Part shown: positions 1 through 6,663 of the stretch, one piece after another
Numbering within the stretch: position 1 is the stretch's first letter
Layout of the letters: each line of letters begins with the position of its first letter
Source of the DNA: a virus
DNA length: 44,853 bases
Reading direction: 5' to 3' (one strand)
Virus record (IMG/VR): IMGVR_UViG_3300046817_000553
Location: 1-44,853 of that record
Program-made: the position numbers and the translations under genes
Notes under the pieces: model-generated
Told to the model about the DNA's origin: nothing
The model's input: only the letters and a program-made list of their open reading frames with translations
Database searches by the model: none

Positions 1-127
1 TCGTCCTTCTGGTCTCTAGTGGCTACCATCTGAACCACCTTCCCAAGGATCTGCCGGACGAGGCCAGAAATACCAGTTGAAGGCGCGTCGTGTCTGGTCA
101 CGTAGGACGATGCGTGTCTGGAAATCG
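1..127. repeat. 127-bp terminal direct repeat, left copy (assembly overlap)
   Basis: Bases 1-127 are identical to 44727-44853. The length equals a common largest k-mer in short-read assemblers, so the repeat most likely marks a closed circular contig rather than a biological terminal repeat. The stop codon of the 16-417 gene and the start of the 44150-44755 gene both lie in it and overlap sensibly once the circle is joined. Confidence 0.95.
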
Positions 128-417
128 GCTTCCTCCAGCGCTCGCATGTGGTCGGCGCAGAGGCGTAACTGCGCCGTTCCCACCTGCACATGCTCACCCG
201 CCTGTTCTCGGTAATACAAACAGACTGGACAGACGCGCGGCTCGTGTTGCGCTCGTGCCTGCGCTCTCATCTGCTCACGCGCCTCACGTATCGCCGCATC
301 AATCACCCGCCGATGCTCTACCGGCTCCGTGGGCTGTTCCGCGATGTCGATGCTGTCGACGCTATCGAGGTCACGCTCCCCCGCGTCATCGGGGAGCTTG
401 CCACTCAAAAAGGCCAT
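16..417 (-). CDS. hypothetical protein with CxxC/CxxH zinc-binding motif
   Basis: 133-residue protein, function not recognised. The N-terminal third is acidic and the middle is a charged, Arg/Ala-rich helix. A CPVC pair is followed about 20 residues later by CADHM, a possible zinc-binding Cys2-Cys-His arrangement. The ATG at 417 is chosen over an upstream in-frame start because it has a purine-rich site (AAGAAG/GAGG) and the upstream extension covers a repeat-rich non-coding stretch. Across the circular joint its 3' end overlaps the start of the 44150-44755 gene by 14 nt, so it appears to be the first gene of the long minus-strand operon. Confidence 0.6.
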   Translation of the reverse strand: MAFLSGKLPDDAGERDLDSVDSIDIAEQPTEPVEHRRVIDAAIREAREQMRAQARAQHEPRVCPVCLYYREQAGEHVQVGTAQLRLCADHMRALEEADFQTRIVLRDQTRRAFNWYFWPRPADPWEGGSDGSH

Positions 418-473
418 CGTTCTTCTTGCCTCATTTTTCGTGTAGATATTCAAACGTGCATTTCTGGAATACC

Positions 474-603
474 CGTCCACGAACCGTCCATGCGTTGACC
501 TGCGACCCGTGCGTTCCGGGGGCCTGAAGGTACTAGTTGAGTCCTGTGTACAGCGCAACCATTGGACGTGCAGCAGCAGGACTCCCTGGACGTGCGTTGG
601 ACG
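474..603. repeat. CGTCCA pairs at 11-bp spacing (putative binding sites)
   Basis: CGTCCA occurs at 474 and 485 on the plus strand, and as the reverse complement TGGACG at 587 and 598. In both pairs the two copies are exactly 11 bp apart, about one helical turn. Single copies lie at 563 (minus) and 650 (plus), and a third 11-bp pair lies at 1547/1558. They flank the start of the minus-strand operon and the SWIM gene, which fits binding sites for a phage regulator or recombination accessory protein. Confidence 0.45.
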
Positions 604-618
604 GTGCGTGTCAGCGTG

Positions 619-639
619 ACCGCTTGCTATTCAAGCGGT
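619..639 (-). other. 8-bp perfect stem-loop downstream of the SWIM gene
   Basis: ACCGCTTG at 619-626 and CAAGCGGT at 632-639 form a perfect 8-bp stem with a 5-nt loop, starting 2 nt after the SWIM gene stop. No T-run follows on the minus strand, so it is not a textbook intrinsic terminator. It could be a 3'-end stabiliser, a weak terminator or a protein site. Confidence 0.4.
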
Positions 640-641
640 GG

Positions 642-1052
642 TTAACTGGCGTCCAACGTGTCCATCCAGAACTCGTAGCGCATCTGGCCACGGAGGTTCT
701 GCGGAAGCAATCCTTTCTGCATCTGTTCCAGCAGAAGAATGCCAGCACCGGCATGCGGGCACGGGAGGCGCCGCACACCATGGGCACAGGAGCAGGACGC
801 ATCGAAGGGTGGCTCCGCGCAGAGCGTGACCGTGTGGTACACCCAGGATCGGCTGGAGCTCGGGCACGTGTAGACGAGGGTGTTGTCGAGGACTCCTTCA
901 AAGTGCAAGGTGCCATTGACGTGGTAGGCATAGGCCTGGTCAATGGCACTCTCGACCCATTGCTCGGCAGTCATCGAGCGCGCTCTGGCGGCAATGGGAA
1001 TGGGGGTCTCCCCGCTCATCCAGAACGGGGGTGTAGGAGTTGCATGTGGCAT
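642..1052 (-). CDS. SWIM zinc-finger domain protein
   Basis: 136 residues. C87-x-C89 and C98-x-H100 in CSCAHGVRRLPCPHAG match the SWIM zinc-finger signature CxCx(n)CxH, a family fold for DNA or protein binding found with helicases, transposases and recombination factors. The preceding half has alternating hydrophobic residues and aromatics but no enzyme motif. The start at 1052 has AGGAG 7 nt upstream and lies behind a near-consensus promoter with a palindromic operator (1082-1121). It diverges from the HTH gene at 1221. A regulatory or recombination role is inferred from this position only. Confidence 0.7.
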   Translation of the reverse strand: MPHATPTPPFWMSGETPIPIAARARSMTAEQWVESAIDQAYAYHVNGTLHFEGVLDNTLVYTCPSSSRSWVYHTVTLCAEPPFDASCSCAHGVRRLPCPHAGAGILLLEQMQKGLLPQNLRGQMRYEFWMDTLDAS

Positions 1053-1081
1053 TTGGGTGCTCCTTGTCTTGAACTACACTA

Positions 1082-1093
1082 TCACTGCAGTGA
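1082..1093. promoter_or_regulatory. 12-bp perfect palindrome (putative operator)
   Basis: TCACTGCAGTGA is perfectly palindromic. It abuts and shares one base with the minus-strand -10 element (1093-1098), so it spans the expected transcription start of the SWIM gene. Bound protein there would block initiation. The binding protein is unknown; the divergently encoded HTH protein (1221-1433) is one candidate. Confidence 0.5.
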
Positions 1094-1121
1094 GTATAAC
1101 ATACCCAAGTTTACCAGTCAA
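1093..1121 (-). promoter_or_regulatory. sigma70-like promoter for the SWIM gene
   Basis: On the minus strand: -35 TTGACT (1116-1121), 17-bp spacer, -10 TATACT (1093-1098) preceded by TGT, an extended -10. The SWIM start codon is about 40 nt downstream. This is one of the best promoter matches in the window. Confidence 0.65.
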
Positions 1122-1144
1122 TACCAATCCAAATGGTACTGCAC

Positions 1145-1174
1145 TTTACTTTTTGTTATGGCACATGTTAGAAT
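1145..1174 (+). promoter_or_regulatory. sigma70-like promoter for the HTH gene
   Basis: -35 TTTACT (1145-1150), 18-bp spacer, -10 TAGAAT (1169-1174) preceded by TGT. The ATG at 1221 is about 46 nt downstream. It diverges from the SWIM promoter with 23 bp between the two -35 boxes. Confidence 0.4.
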
Positions 1175-1220
1175 AGAGGAAACGGGATGCCCGTTGGTTG
1201 GGAATGAAGGGGGTGAGAGA

Positions 1221-1433
1221 ATGAACCCAAAAGATGATGAGCTTATGACCGCAGGGGAAGCGCAGGCATATCTGGAGGTGACCAAAGTGCGCATGGCCAG
1301 CTTCCTGAAGCGCGGCGACCTCACGGTGTATACCAAAGAGATCAACCGTCGCATTAAATGGGTGCGGCGGTCAGAGGTGGAAGCACTAAAGCAGAGACTC
1401 TACGCCGCAAAAGAAATGATCCCGGCAGCGTAG
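1221..1433 (+). CDS. small helix-turn-helix protein, excisionase-like
   Basis: 70-residue protein. The sequence TAGEAQAYLEVTKVRMASFL resembles the first helices of the winged HTH of MerR/excisionase-type proteins (an 'EAA.yL.vs..tv..yi..G.l' pattern), followed by a basic turn (NRRIKWVRRSE) and a recognition-like helix. The ATG at 1221 has AGGGGGTGAG just upstream, so it is preferred to longer in-frame starts that run antisense through the SWIM gene. Its place near the integrase suggests an excisionase or lysis-lysogeny regulator. It could also bind the operator at 1082-1093. Confidence 0.65.
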   Translation: MNPKDDELMTAGEAQAYLEVTKVRMASFLKRGDLTVYTKEINRRIKWVRRSEVEALKQRLYAAKEMIPAA

Positions 1434-1580
1434 AGTAGCCCCCGGGATCAGAGCCGGGCACCCAAATGCCAATTTAGACACCGGCTCATCTGTAATTATA
1501 CACCAGTAGCAGGTCAGATATCTTAGGTAATTTCTACGTTCGTAGTCGTCCACAAAACGTCCACGTAGCAAGAGGATAAA
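1434..1580. other. 147-bp intergenic region with inverted and direct repeats
   Basis: Non-coding stretch between two plus-strand genes. It contains CCCGG/CCGGG arms around 1441-1463, an 8-bp AGATATCT palindrome (1516-1523), a CTACG-TT-CGTAG inverted repeat (1534-1545), and the CGTCCA pair at 1547/1558. Its nearness to the HTH and integrase genes makes it a candidate attP/Xis region, but no tRNA-like core was recognised. Confidence 0.3.
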
Positions 1581-1823
1581 ATGAGTGATCTTACCCCGAC
1601 AGGGGAGCAGATAGCCGACTATACCTGGCTAGACAAATCGCAGAGAAGTTGGCATCTCTGGTCAGGCAACCCATTTTGGGTGCAGATGCTCTCGATCCCG
1701 CTCAAGAGCATGACGCGGGAGGAAGTTGTGGCAATGGCGCTGGAAACAGCAGCCGAAGAACGGAGACGCTTTGCAGAAGCCTTTCCGAGCATCAAATGGG
1801 AGACATTCTCCAAGGAAAACTAG
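1581..1823 (+). CDS. hypothetical protein, 80 aa
   Basis: 80-residue soluble protein of unknown function, Trp-rich in the first half (WLDKSQRSWHLWSGNPFW) with an amphipathic helix in the second (REEVVAMALETAAEERRRF). The start has AGAGGAT a few bases upstream. Its last 4 bases overlap the convergent integrase gene. A small early control protein is plausible by position only. Confidence 0.55.
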   Translation: MSDLTPTGEQIADYTWLDKSQRSWHLWSGNPFWVQMLSIPLKSMTREEVVAMALETAAEERRRFAEAFPSIKWETFSKEN

Positions 1824-2758
1824 AACTTCTCACCGATCCCCAATCGGTGGTGCTCATTCACCGCACGCTCAGTGGCCCGTGAGGCGCCGTACCGCTCGCG
1901 TATCATGCGTGAGTCCGACCAGCCGGCCAGCTGCAACAGATCGGACTCCTGGCCACCAGAAGCCAGGTAGCCATGCGCGAACCAGTGGCGAAACATATGC
2001 GGATGCAGGTGCTCGATGTGGGCTTCCTCGGCACGCTTGTACACCATCCAGCGGATCGTCGCCGGCTGCAGCTTCCCTCGGCGACCGAGCCACAGGTCCG
2101 GTAGGTTGACGTGGAGGTGACGGGCCCGCACATGGATGTATTGCCCAAGGGCTCGCACCACCTTCGGTCCGATCGCCACCGTCCTGGGCTTCCCGCCTTT
2201 GCCCCTGCGGATATGGATCAGTCCTTCGTCCAGATGCACCTCGGAGAGCAGCAAGGAGCCCAACTCATCGACCCGTAGACCTGTCGCTAAAAATGTTCTC
2301 AGGATGGCATAGTCACGCTTGTCCATGAAGGCCTTGCTCTTGTCGCAGGTGGCGAGCAGTGCCCGGATCTCCTCATCCGAGAGGATCGGTGTTTCCTTCG
2401 GTATCGGCTTGGGCCGCTTCACCCAGCGCATGGGGTTCTCTCCGGTGAGCTCGTCGTACTCGAGGCAGAAGTGGAAGAAGCTCGAGAGCGCGATGTGCGC
2501 CGTCTGGACGCTCGACTCGGACCAGATCGAGTAGAGATAGCCGAAGTACCCGGCCAACAACTCTCGAGAGACTTCCGTCACGGTCACGGTGCAGTGGGCG
2601 GCGTCCCCATCGGGGGAGAGGTAGCGGCAGAAGTGCTGCAGCAGCTTGGGATAGTTCCTGATCGTGCGAGGCGACTTGTTCTGCGCCTTCAGCTCGCGTA
2701 TCCAATCGGGAAGTAGGCTGATTAGGCTAGCGGACTGCGGGACTTTTGGACGGGGCAT
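1820..2758 (-). CDS. int: tyrosine recombinase / integrase (XerC/D-like)
   Basis: 312 residues, usual for a XerC/D-type phage integrase. The N-terminal core-binding (SAM-like) domain covers roughly residues 10-105. The catalytic domain shows R162 (TGLRVDEL), K190 in GKGGK, the H254-x-x-R257 box, W280 in LAGWSD at the usual His/Trp position, and the nucleophile Y290 (RERYG), so all active-site residues are present. No arm-binding domain precedes the core-binding domain. The start has AAGGAG about 9 nt upstream. It should integrate the genome or, if the element is episomal, resolve dimers. Its attachment site was not identified. Confidence 0.92.
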   Translation of the reverse strand: MPRPKVPQSASLISLLPDWIRELKAQNKSPRTIRNYPKLLQHFCRYLSPDGDAAHCTVTVTEVSRELLAGYFGYLYSIWSESSVQTAHIALSSFFHFCLEYDELTGENPMRWVKRPKPIPKETPILSDEEIRALLATCDKSKAFMDKRDYAILRTFLATGLRVDELGSLLLSEVHLDEGLIHIRRGKGGKPRTVAIGPKVVRALGQYIHVRARHLHVNLPDLWLGRRGKLQPATIRWMVYKRAEEAHIEHLHPHMFRHWFAHGYLASGGQESDLLQLAGWSDSRMIRERYGASRATERAVNEHHRLGIGEKF

Positions 2759-2812
2759 TGTGTCTTCTCCTTACACTTCCGAGTAGTTCGGGCAGGAAAA
2801 GAATTAAGCAGT

Positions 2813-3250
2813 ATGAAAGAGAAATGTTGTGATGCGTGCCATCAAGAAAAACCTCTCACCCAGTTCATCCGCAACAGGAATTCTCCTGATGGTCGGCAAG
2901 ATACCTGTCGAGTCTGTGTCGATGCCAGGTACCGGGTCAAAGTTGGACTACGCAGAGCGCTCGGGTTGGTGGTGCATAAATACAGCCCGGAAGCGCGACT
3001 AAAGGCCAAGTACGGAATCGACCAGAAGACCTACGATCTGATGGCTGATAAGCAGAATGGGAAGTGTGCCATCTGTGGAATTGTTGACCAGCTGGTGGTT
3101 GACCATGATCATCGACTCGAGGAGTACGGACCGGTAGCTATCCGTGGTTTGCTCTGTTCGAGTTGCAACCTCGGTCTAGGGTGTTTCAAGGACAATCCCA
3201 AACGTCTCCACGCGGCCATTAAATACCTCCGGTCTTTTGGAGCGTCGTAG
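2813..3250 (+). CDS. recombination endonuclease VII-type HNH nuclease
   Basis: 145 residues. An N-terminal CxxC...CxxC zinc element (CCDAC to CRVC) precedes a region matching the endonuclease VII family: YGIDQKTYDLMADKQNGKC, CAIC, the catalytic VVDHDH, then GLLCSSCNLGLGCFKDNP. The family cleaves branched DNA (Holliday junctions, Y-structures) and acts before packaging. The start at 2813 has AGGAAAAG upstream, and the gene diverges from the integrase across 54 bp. It is alone on the plus strand here, so it could also be a mobile homing-type nuclease. Confidence 0.85.
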   Translation: MKEKCCDACHQEKPLTQFIRNRNSPDGRQDTCRVCVDARYRVKVGLRRALGLVVHKYSPEARLKAKYGIDQKTYDLMADKQNGKCAICGIVDQLVVDHDHRLEEYGPVAIRGLLCSSCNLGLGCFKDNPKRLHAAIKYLRSFGAS

Positions 3251-3804
3251 TCTCTTTCTCCTACAACCGATGTGCTATACTGGTTTTAAATTTTTTTCGA
3301 AGGTGCGGGTAGGCAGGACCACCAACACACTTCGCGGACGACCACTCAACTGGCAGGTCAGGTGGAATCGGTGCGGAGAGTATACCATAGGGGGAGCGTC
3401 TACCCACACCTTGCCGACGATGTTGACAGTCACATTGACCCTCGACGTGTGGACGATGTGGGGAATTTCCAGAGGCGTCTCTTCCTGTGGACGAGCGCGA
3501 AGGTGTGAGTACGATTGACTTCCCATAGGGGCGTGATCTGGTAGACTTCCAGTGTCAGGGAGGCATGCCCCTGACAAGAGCACGTAGCGTTAGCTGGTGT
3601 AGAGAATCCCCCAGGTGACAGTCGTCCCGGTAGCGTGTTTCGTGTAGGGCACATGGAAGACTTCCCGACTGGTGTCTTGGACCAGCCCATCCCTCTATGG
3701 AAGTCTCCCAAGTGGAACGTGTAGTCAGTTCGGCATCTGAAATACGTAGCGACCAACGGAAGCCTTCCATCTTTGCCCCGCCCGGCAGTGGAAGGCTTCT
3801 CTGT
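3251..3804. other. 554-bp non-coding region with GGAAGnCTTCC dyads
   Basis: No convincing coding region lies between the convergent ends of the endonuclease VII gene and the 3805-4392 gene. It holds an AT-rich patch with seven T at 3285-3297; an extended -10-like TGCTATACT (3273-3281); CCATAGGGG at 3385 and 3523; a perfect stem TGTCAGGG/CCCTGACA (3553-3576); and full or half GGAAGnCTTCC dyads near 3517, 3543, 3655, 3698, 3758, 3789 and 3812. One more is inside the next gene at 3921. This resembles a partition (parS-like), operator or origin region. Confidence 0.55.
3759..3799. repeat. 11-bp perfect inverted repeat
   Basis: GAAGCCTTCCA (3759-3769) and TGGAAGGCTTC (3789-3799) are exact inverted copies around a 19-nt GC-rich loop, just after the stop of the 3805-4392 minus-strand gene. 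There is no T-run, so a terminator role is uncertain. Both arms are variants of the local GGAAGnCTTCC motif. Confidence 0.55.
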
Positions 3805-4392
3805 TTATTGGTAGTCTTCCCGATGCTCCAGTTCGCTCACTCGCTCTTCTAGTCTGTTGAGCCGATCGACAATCTGAGACAACAACTCTGCTACATCATC
3901 CCACGTTCCTGCAGGCTTCGCGGAAGACTTCCGAAAACCAGCTTCCACCATCGCACCGTGGGGGGATAGTTCCCCAGCGAGTACCTTGGTATGTAAGTCG
4001 GGACGGTCTTTTCGGAGACGGCGAAGAGCTGCTGCACTGGAAGTGCCTGTAGGTGCTTTATCTTGTATATTATACAATATAGTCGGGTGCCCAACGGGAT
4101 TTTGTAATGCCTGATCAAGCAAGTCAAGCGCCACAGGGTCATCCCCTACGATACGACGGACGAGGTCTACCGTTGTACCTAGCCCAGCGGCGGGGGGAGT
4201 AACTAGGAATGTCTCGAAACGGTCGTAGTGTACGACGCCAACACCAGGAGCATCGAACTCGTGCCAGGACCCTGTCTCAAGCAATTGCTTGAGAAGGAGT
4301 GGCGCGTTGCCGATAGCAGATTCTCCGCGCGTGATGGATGATCCCAAAGCACGGACGAGGTCTCCTCGCTCGCGCAGATTCAATTCACCCAT
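3805..4392 (-). CDS. putative DNA-binding protein, C-terminal coiled coil
   Basis: 195 residues. A conserved-looking block near residues 115-160 (TSSAAALRRLRKDRPDLH, VLAGELSPHGAMVEAGFRK) is a module I recall from many uncharacterised proteins of plasmids, phages and cyanobacteria/Chloroflexi, with an HTH-like helix pattern. The last 35 residues form a heptad coiled coil (SQIVDRLNRLEERVSELEHR), suggesting an oligomer. The ATG at 4392 overlaps the helicase stop by 8 nt (ATGGGTGA) and has GAGGAAAG upstream. With dyad repeats downstream, a partition or regulatory role is possible, but no ParA-type ATPase was seen. Confidence 0.65.
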   Translation of the reverse strand: MGELNLRERGDLVRALGSSITRGESAIGNAPLLLKQLLETGSWHEFDAPGVGVVHYDRFETFLVTPPAAGLGTTVDLVRRIVGDDPVALDLLDQALQNPVGHPTILYNIQDKAPTGTSSAAALRRLRKDRPDLHTKVLAGELSPHGAMVEAGFRKSSAKPAGTWDDVAELLSQIVDRLNRLEERVSELEHREDYQ

Positions 4393-6322
4393 TGCTTTCC
4401 TCTTTGAACTTACGCAGCATCTCGTCAATGTAATGTATTTCTTGTCCTATCTCTTCCATCGTGAGAGCATCGCGACCCTTGCCAAATCGGCGCACCAGCA
4501 TTCCACCGAACGTCTGGAAGTCAATATTCATGGTGATCGCGGCGTGCTTAGCTGTGCTGTCCAGTTGCTTTTTCAGAAGGCGCTTGCGGTGCTCCTTTGA
4601 CATTTCCTGCGCAACAGTGCGAACACCTATCGAGTTACCTTGCACATCAGCACGCAACCCCAGCATACGCTTGTATTGAGCGAGCATAGCCGGGTTCGGG
4701 AACGCGTAGCCTTGTGCCTGTAACCGGACGGCGTCTTGTTCCGCTTCTCTGTATTCATCTGGCGTGAAGCGTTCTTTCCCTCGTAAGACGCTGTCAAGTG
4801 TGGCGTCCACTGCGGTCCACGCTCTCAGGTTCGGCTCATCGTCCAACTCTCCACTAGCTTCGAGCCGTTCGAGATACGCCCGCTTCCGTTCCTCCTCGTC
4901 TATTGCCAGCTCGATAGCGTGCCGCAGTTCACTCTGGATCTCGCTGGAGATGGCTAGCAGATCGGGTACGGCTGGTACAAACAAGACAGCGTCACGAGTT
5001 TCTGTCTCACCTCGCCGACGGACGAAACGGCCAGCAATTTGCCGAAACAGGAGAGGAGACGTCTTGCGAGTGGCATATACGCCGACATACAATTGGGCGA
5101 CGTCGACGCCTTCGGAGACCATATTCACGGCCACTGCCCACTTGCAGGACCTTTCACGGAAACGGTTGAGCGCGTCGCGCGCATCCTTTTCATCGGAAAC
5201 AATCAGCTCGACTTTCTCACCTGTGAGGCTCTGCAACAGGTCTCGAATCGCTCTCGCGTGTGGTTGGTCATCAGCAATGACGAGCCCCTGGGCATCAGGA
5301 ACTGCACCATCATCCACAGTGCCTGCTCGTATAGTGGTGAGTTCTGCAATTGCTTTGCCCAGGATGGTGGGAATCCATTCTTGTTTAGGGTCAAGGATTG
5401 CCCGCATGGCCTGTGATCGGTCCTCGCGTTCTACATCTGCTAAGTCACTGAGCGACATAGTGGCAGATGTGGCCAGTTCGAGCTCCGTACACTGGATGTT
5501 CGCGTCATAGGCATGGAACTGGAGCACTCTACAAGCTGGTGGTGTTTCGCTGACTGCTTTGCCGTAAGAGTAGCTATAATCGGGCTGGATTTCCCCTTTG
5601 TAGTCATAGGCAACAAAGGGGATGCTGCCAGACTTTGGACGTCTCCAGGGGGTCCCCGTCAATCCAATGCGCAAGGTAGCATTCTCGAATCCGTGGATCA
5701 GATTCTGCCCCCATGACTTGTTGTCACCAGCATGATGAATCTCATCAAAGATGACAAGCGTGTGACGGTCGCTGCACGCCTTACGCTGGAGATCAGGCTG
5801 CGCTGCGACCTGGGCATATGTCAGGGCACAACCCTCGAAGTCTGTATAGTTTTCGTGGCCACCTTTGGCGTTCTCGGACGCTTCGAGATGGATGATCCGT
5901 TGGCCGTTCTTCCGGTCTCGGCCTAGCCATTGATCGCGGACACTCTCAGACGGAGCAATGATGACGACACGTTGAACAGTGCCACGATCCAAGAGGCGTC
6001 GCGCTAGCGTGAGTGTCCATGTTGTTTTTCCAGCACCTGGGCACGCGCAGCAGAGGAAGTCTCGTTTCTTTGCCGCCTCGTATCGCTCCAGTGCTTCCTC
6101 CTGCCATACGCGTAAGGGTTGAGCCATATTATCCCCCTTCTTGAGGTTGCATGCCGGGCACAACGCTTGCCCGTTCATTACATCAGTTACACCCCCCTTG
6201 CTGTAAGGGTGTTCGTGGTCTGCGTGCCATCCTGCCTGGAGGTCCGCTCCACAGATAGCACACTTGCCATCCTGGAACAGATAGAGCGCTACACGCTCAC
6301 GACTGTTGAACCGTCTCCTCAT
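4385..6322 (-). CDS. HNH nuclease fused to SF2 DEAD/DEAH helicase
   Basis: 645 residues. Residues 20-65 form an HNH domain with two Cys pairs (C21-x2-C24, C55-x2-C58) and the catalytic-type HADHEHP. Next comes a superfamily 2 helicase: Walker A CPGAGKTT (94-101), DEIH (193-196), LTGTPWR (221-227), and motif VI FRQIAGRFVRR. The C-terminal 180 residues are charged, helical and unassigned. A nicking or cutting head joined to an unwinding motor suggests DNA processing, such as replication restart, recombination, defence or exclusion. It overlaps the RHH gene by 26 nt, and AAGAGGAT 8 nt upstream supports the start. Confidence 0.88.
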   Translation of the reverse strand: MRRRFNSRERVALYLFQDGKCAICGADLQAGWHADHEHPYSKGGVTDVMNGQALCPACNLKKGDNMAQPLRVWQEEALERYEAAKKRDFLCCACPGAGKTTWTLTLARRLLDRGTVQRVVIIAPSESVRDQWLGRDRKNGQRIIHLEASENAKGGHENYTDFEGCALTYAQVAAQPDLQRKACSDRHTLVIFDEIHHAGDNKSWGQNLIHGFENATLRIGLTGTPWRRPKSGSIPFVAYDYKGEIQPDYSYSYGKAVSETPPACRVLQFHAYDANIQCTELELATSATMSLSDLADVEREDRSQAMRAILDPKQEWIPTILGKAIAELTTIRAGTVDDGAVPDAQGLVIADDQPHARAIRDLLQSLTGEKVELIVSDEKDARDALNRFRERSCKWAVAVNMVSEGVDVAQLYVGVYATRKTSPLLFRQIAGRFVRRRGETETRDAVLFVPAVPDLLAISSEIQSELRHAIELAIDEEERKRAYLERLEASGELDDEPNLRAWTAVDATLDSVLRGKERFTPDEYREAEQDAVRLQAQGYAFPNPAMLAQYKRMLGLRADVQGNSIGVRTVAQEMSKEHRKRLLKKQLDSTAKHAAITMNIDFQTFGGMLVRRFGKGRDALTMEEIGQEIHYIDEMLRKFKEESNG

Positions 6323-6494
6323 CAGTGATCCTCTTGTACTCTTGCCTGATTAGCCTCCTGATCATCATGGAACTCGCCCGCTCCGTCTCTGGATAGTATC
6401 GCTTCGTCAGCTCATCCAACATTCTCTGCTCCTCATTGGTCAGTCGAATACCGACTCGAATACCAAGAACTCGTGCTGATTTTTTCTCAGCCAT
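6297..6494 (-). CDS. ribbon-helix-helix-like small protein
   Basis: 65 residues. An N-terminal basic strand-like segment (ARVLGIRVGIRLTNEEQRML) followed by two helices (DELTKRYY, ERASSMMIRRLIRQEYKRI) matches the general pattern of RHH/MetJ-Arc-type DNA-binding proteins. It is first in the minus operon with the HNH-helicase and directly behind a divergent promoter pair, so autoregulation and control of the plus-strand cassette are plausible. The SD, GGAGGTGA, is very strong and fixes the start. Confidence 0.65.
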   Translation of the reverse strand: MAEKKSARVLGIRVGIRLTNEEQRMLDELTKRYYPETERASSMMIRRLIRQEYKRITDEETVQQS

Positions 6495-6517
6495 ACTTTG
6501 TCACCTCCTCACAGGAA

Positions 6518-6546
6518 AGCATACCATGCGCGCTACTATCGGTCAA
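6518..6546 (-). promoter_or_regulatory. promoter for the RHH/HNH-helicase operon
   Basis: On the minus strand: -35 TTGACC (6541-6546), 17-bp spacer, -10 TATGCT (6518-6523) preceded by TGG. The RHH start codon lies about 24 nt from the -10. Its -35 box is only 3 bp from the -35 of the opposite promoter. Confidence 0.6.
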
Positions 6547-6549
6547 GGG

Positions 6550-6578
6550 TTGACATTGATGACATCGTATGTTATCAT
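6550..6578 (+). promoter_or_regulatory. strong promoter for the plus-strand cassette
   Basis: -35 TTGACA (6550-6555, exact consensus), 17-bp spacer, -10 TATCAT (6573-6578) preceded by TGT. It gives a leader of nearly 290 nt before the first gene at 6874. A second extended -10 (TGGTATAAA, 6728-6736) lies inside the leader. Confidence 0.7.
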
Positions 6579-6663
6579 AGGAGTAGACGCTAGTTGACAC
6601 CTAGCCTTAGTACTTTTAAAAGCTTACGCGGACCTCAGCCGGGGACGACTCGGAGGGGGCTAC

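Noticed and set aside
1-127. Biological direct terminal repeat
   Set aside because: Length matches a common assembler k-mer and an operon reads through the joint; no evidence for real ends.
537-1220. Long plus-strand N-terminal extension of the HTH gene (298-codon frame)
   Set aside because: It runs antisense through the SWIM gene and has no SD at its start; the ATG at 1221 has a strong one.
1434-2812. attP core or tRNA fragment near the integrase
   Set aside because: Searched by eye for tRNA 3'-end-like sequence and paired core arms; nothing specific enough to call.
3555-3770. Small minus-strand frames (71 and 108 codons) in the dyad-rich island
   Set aside because: No SD, no recognisable composition, and they overlap the inverted repeats.
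4764-5510. 248-codon plus-strand frame inside the HNH-helicase gene
   Set aside because: Antisense to conserved helicase motifs; Ser/Arg-rich translation typical of a shadow.
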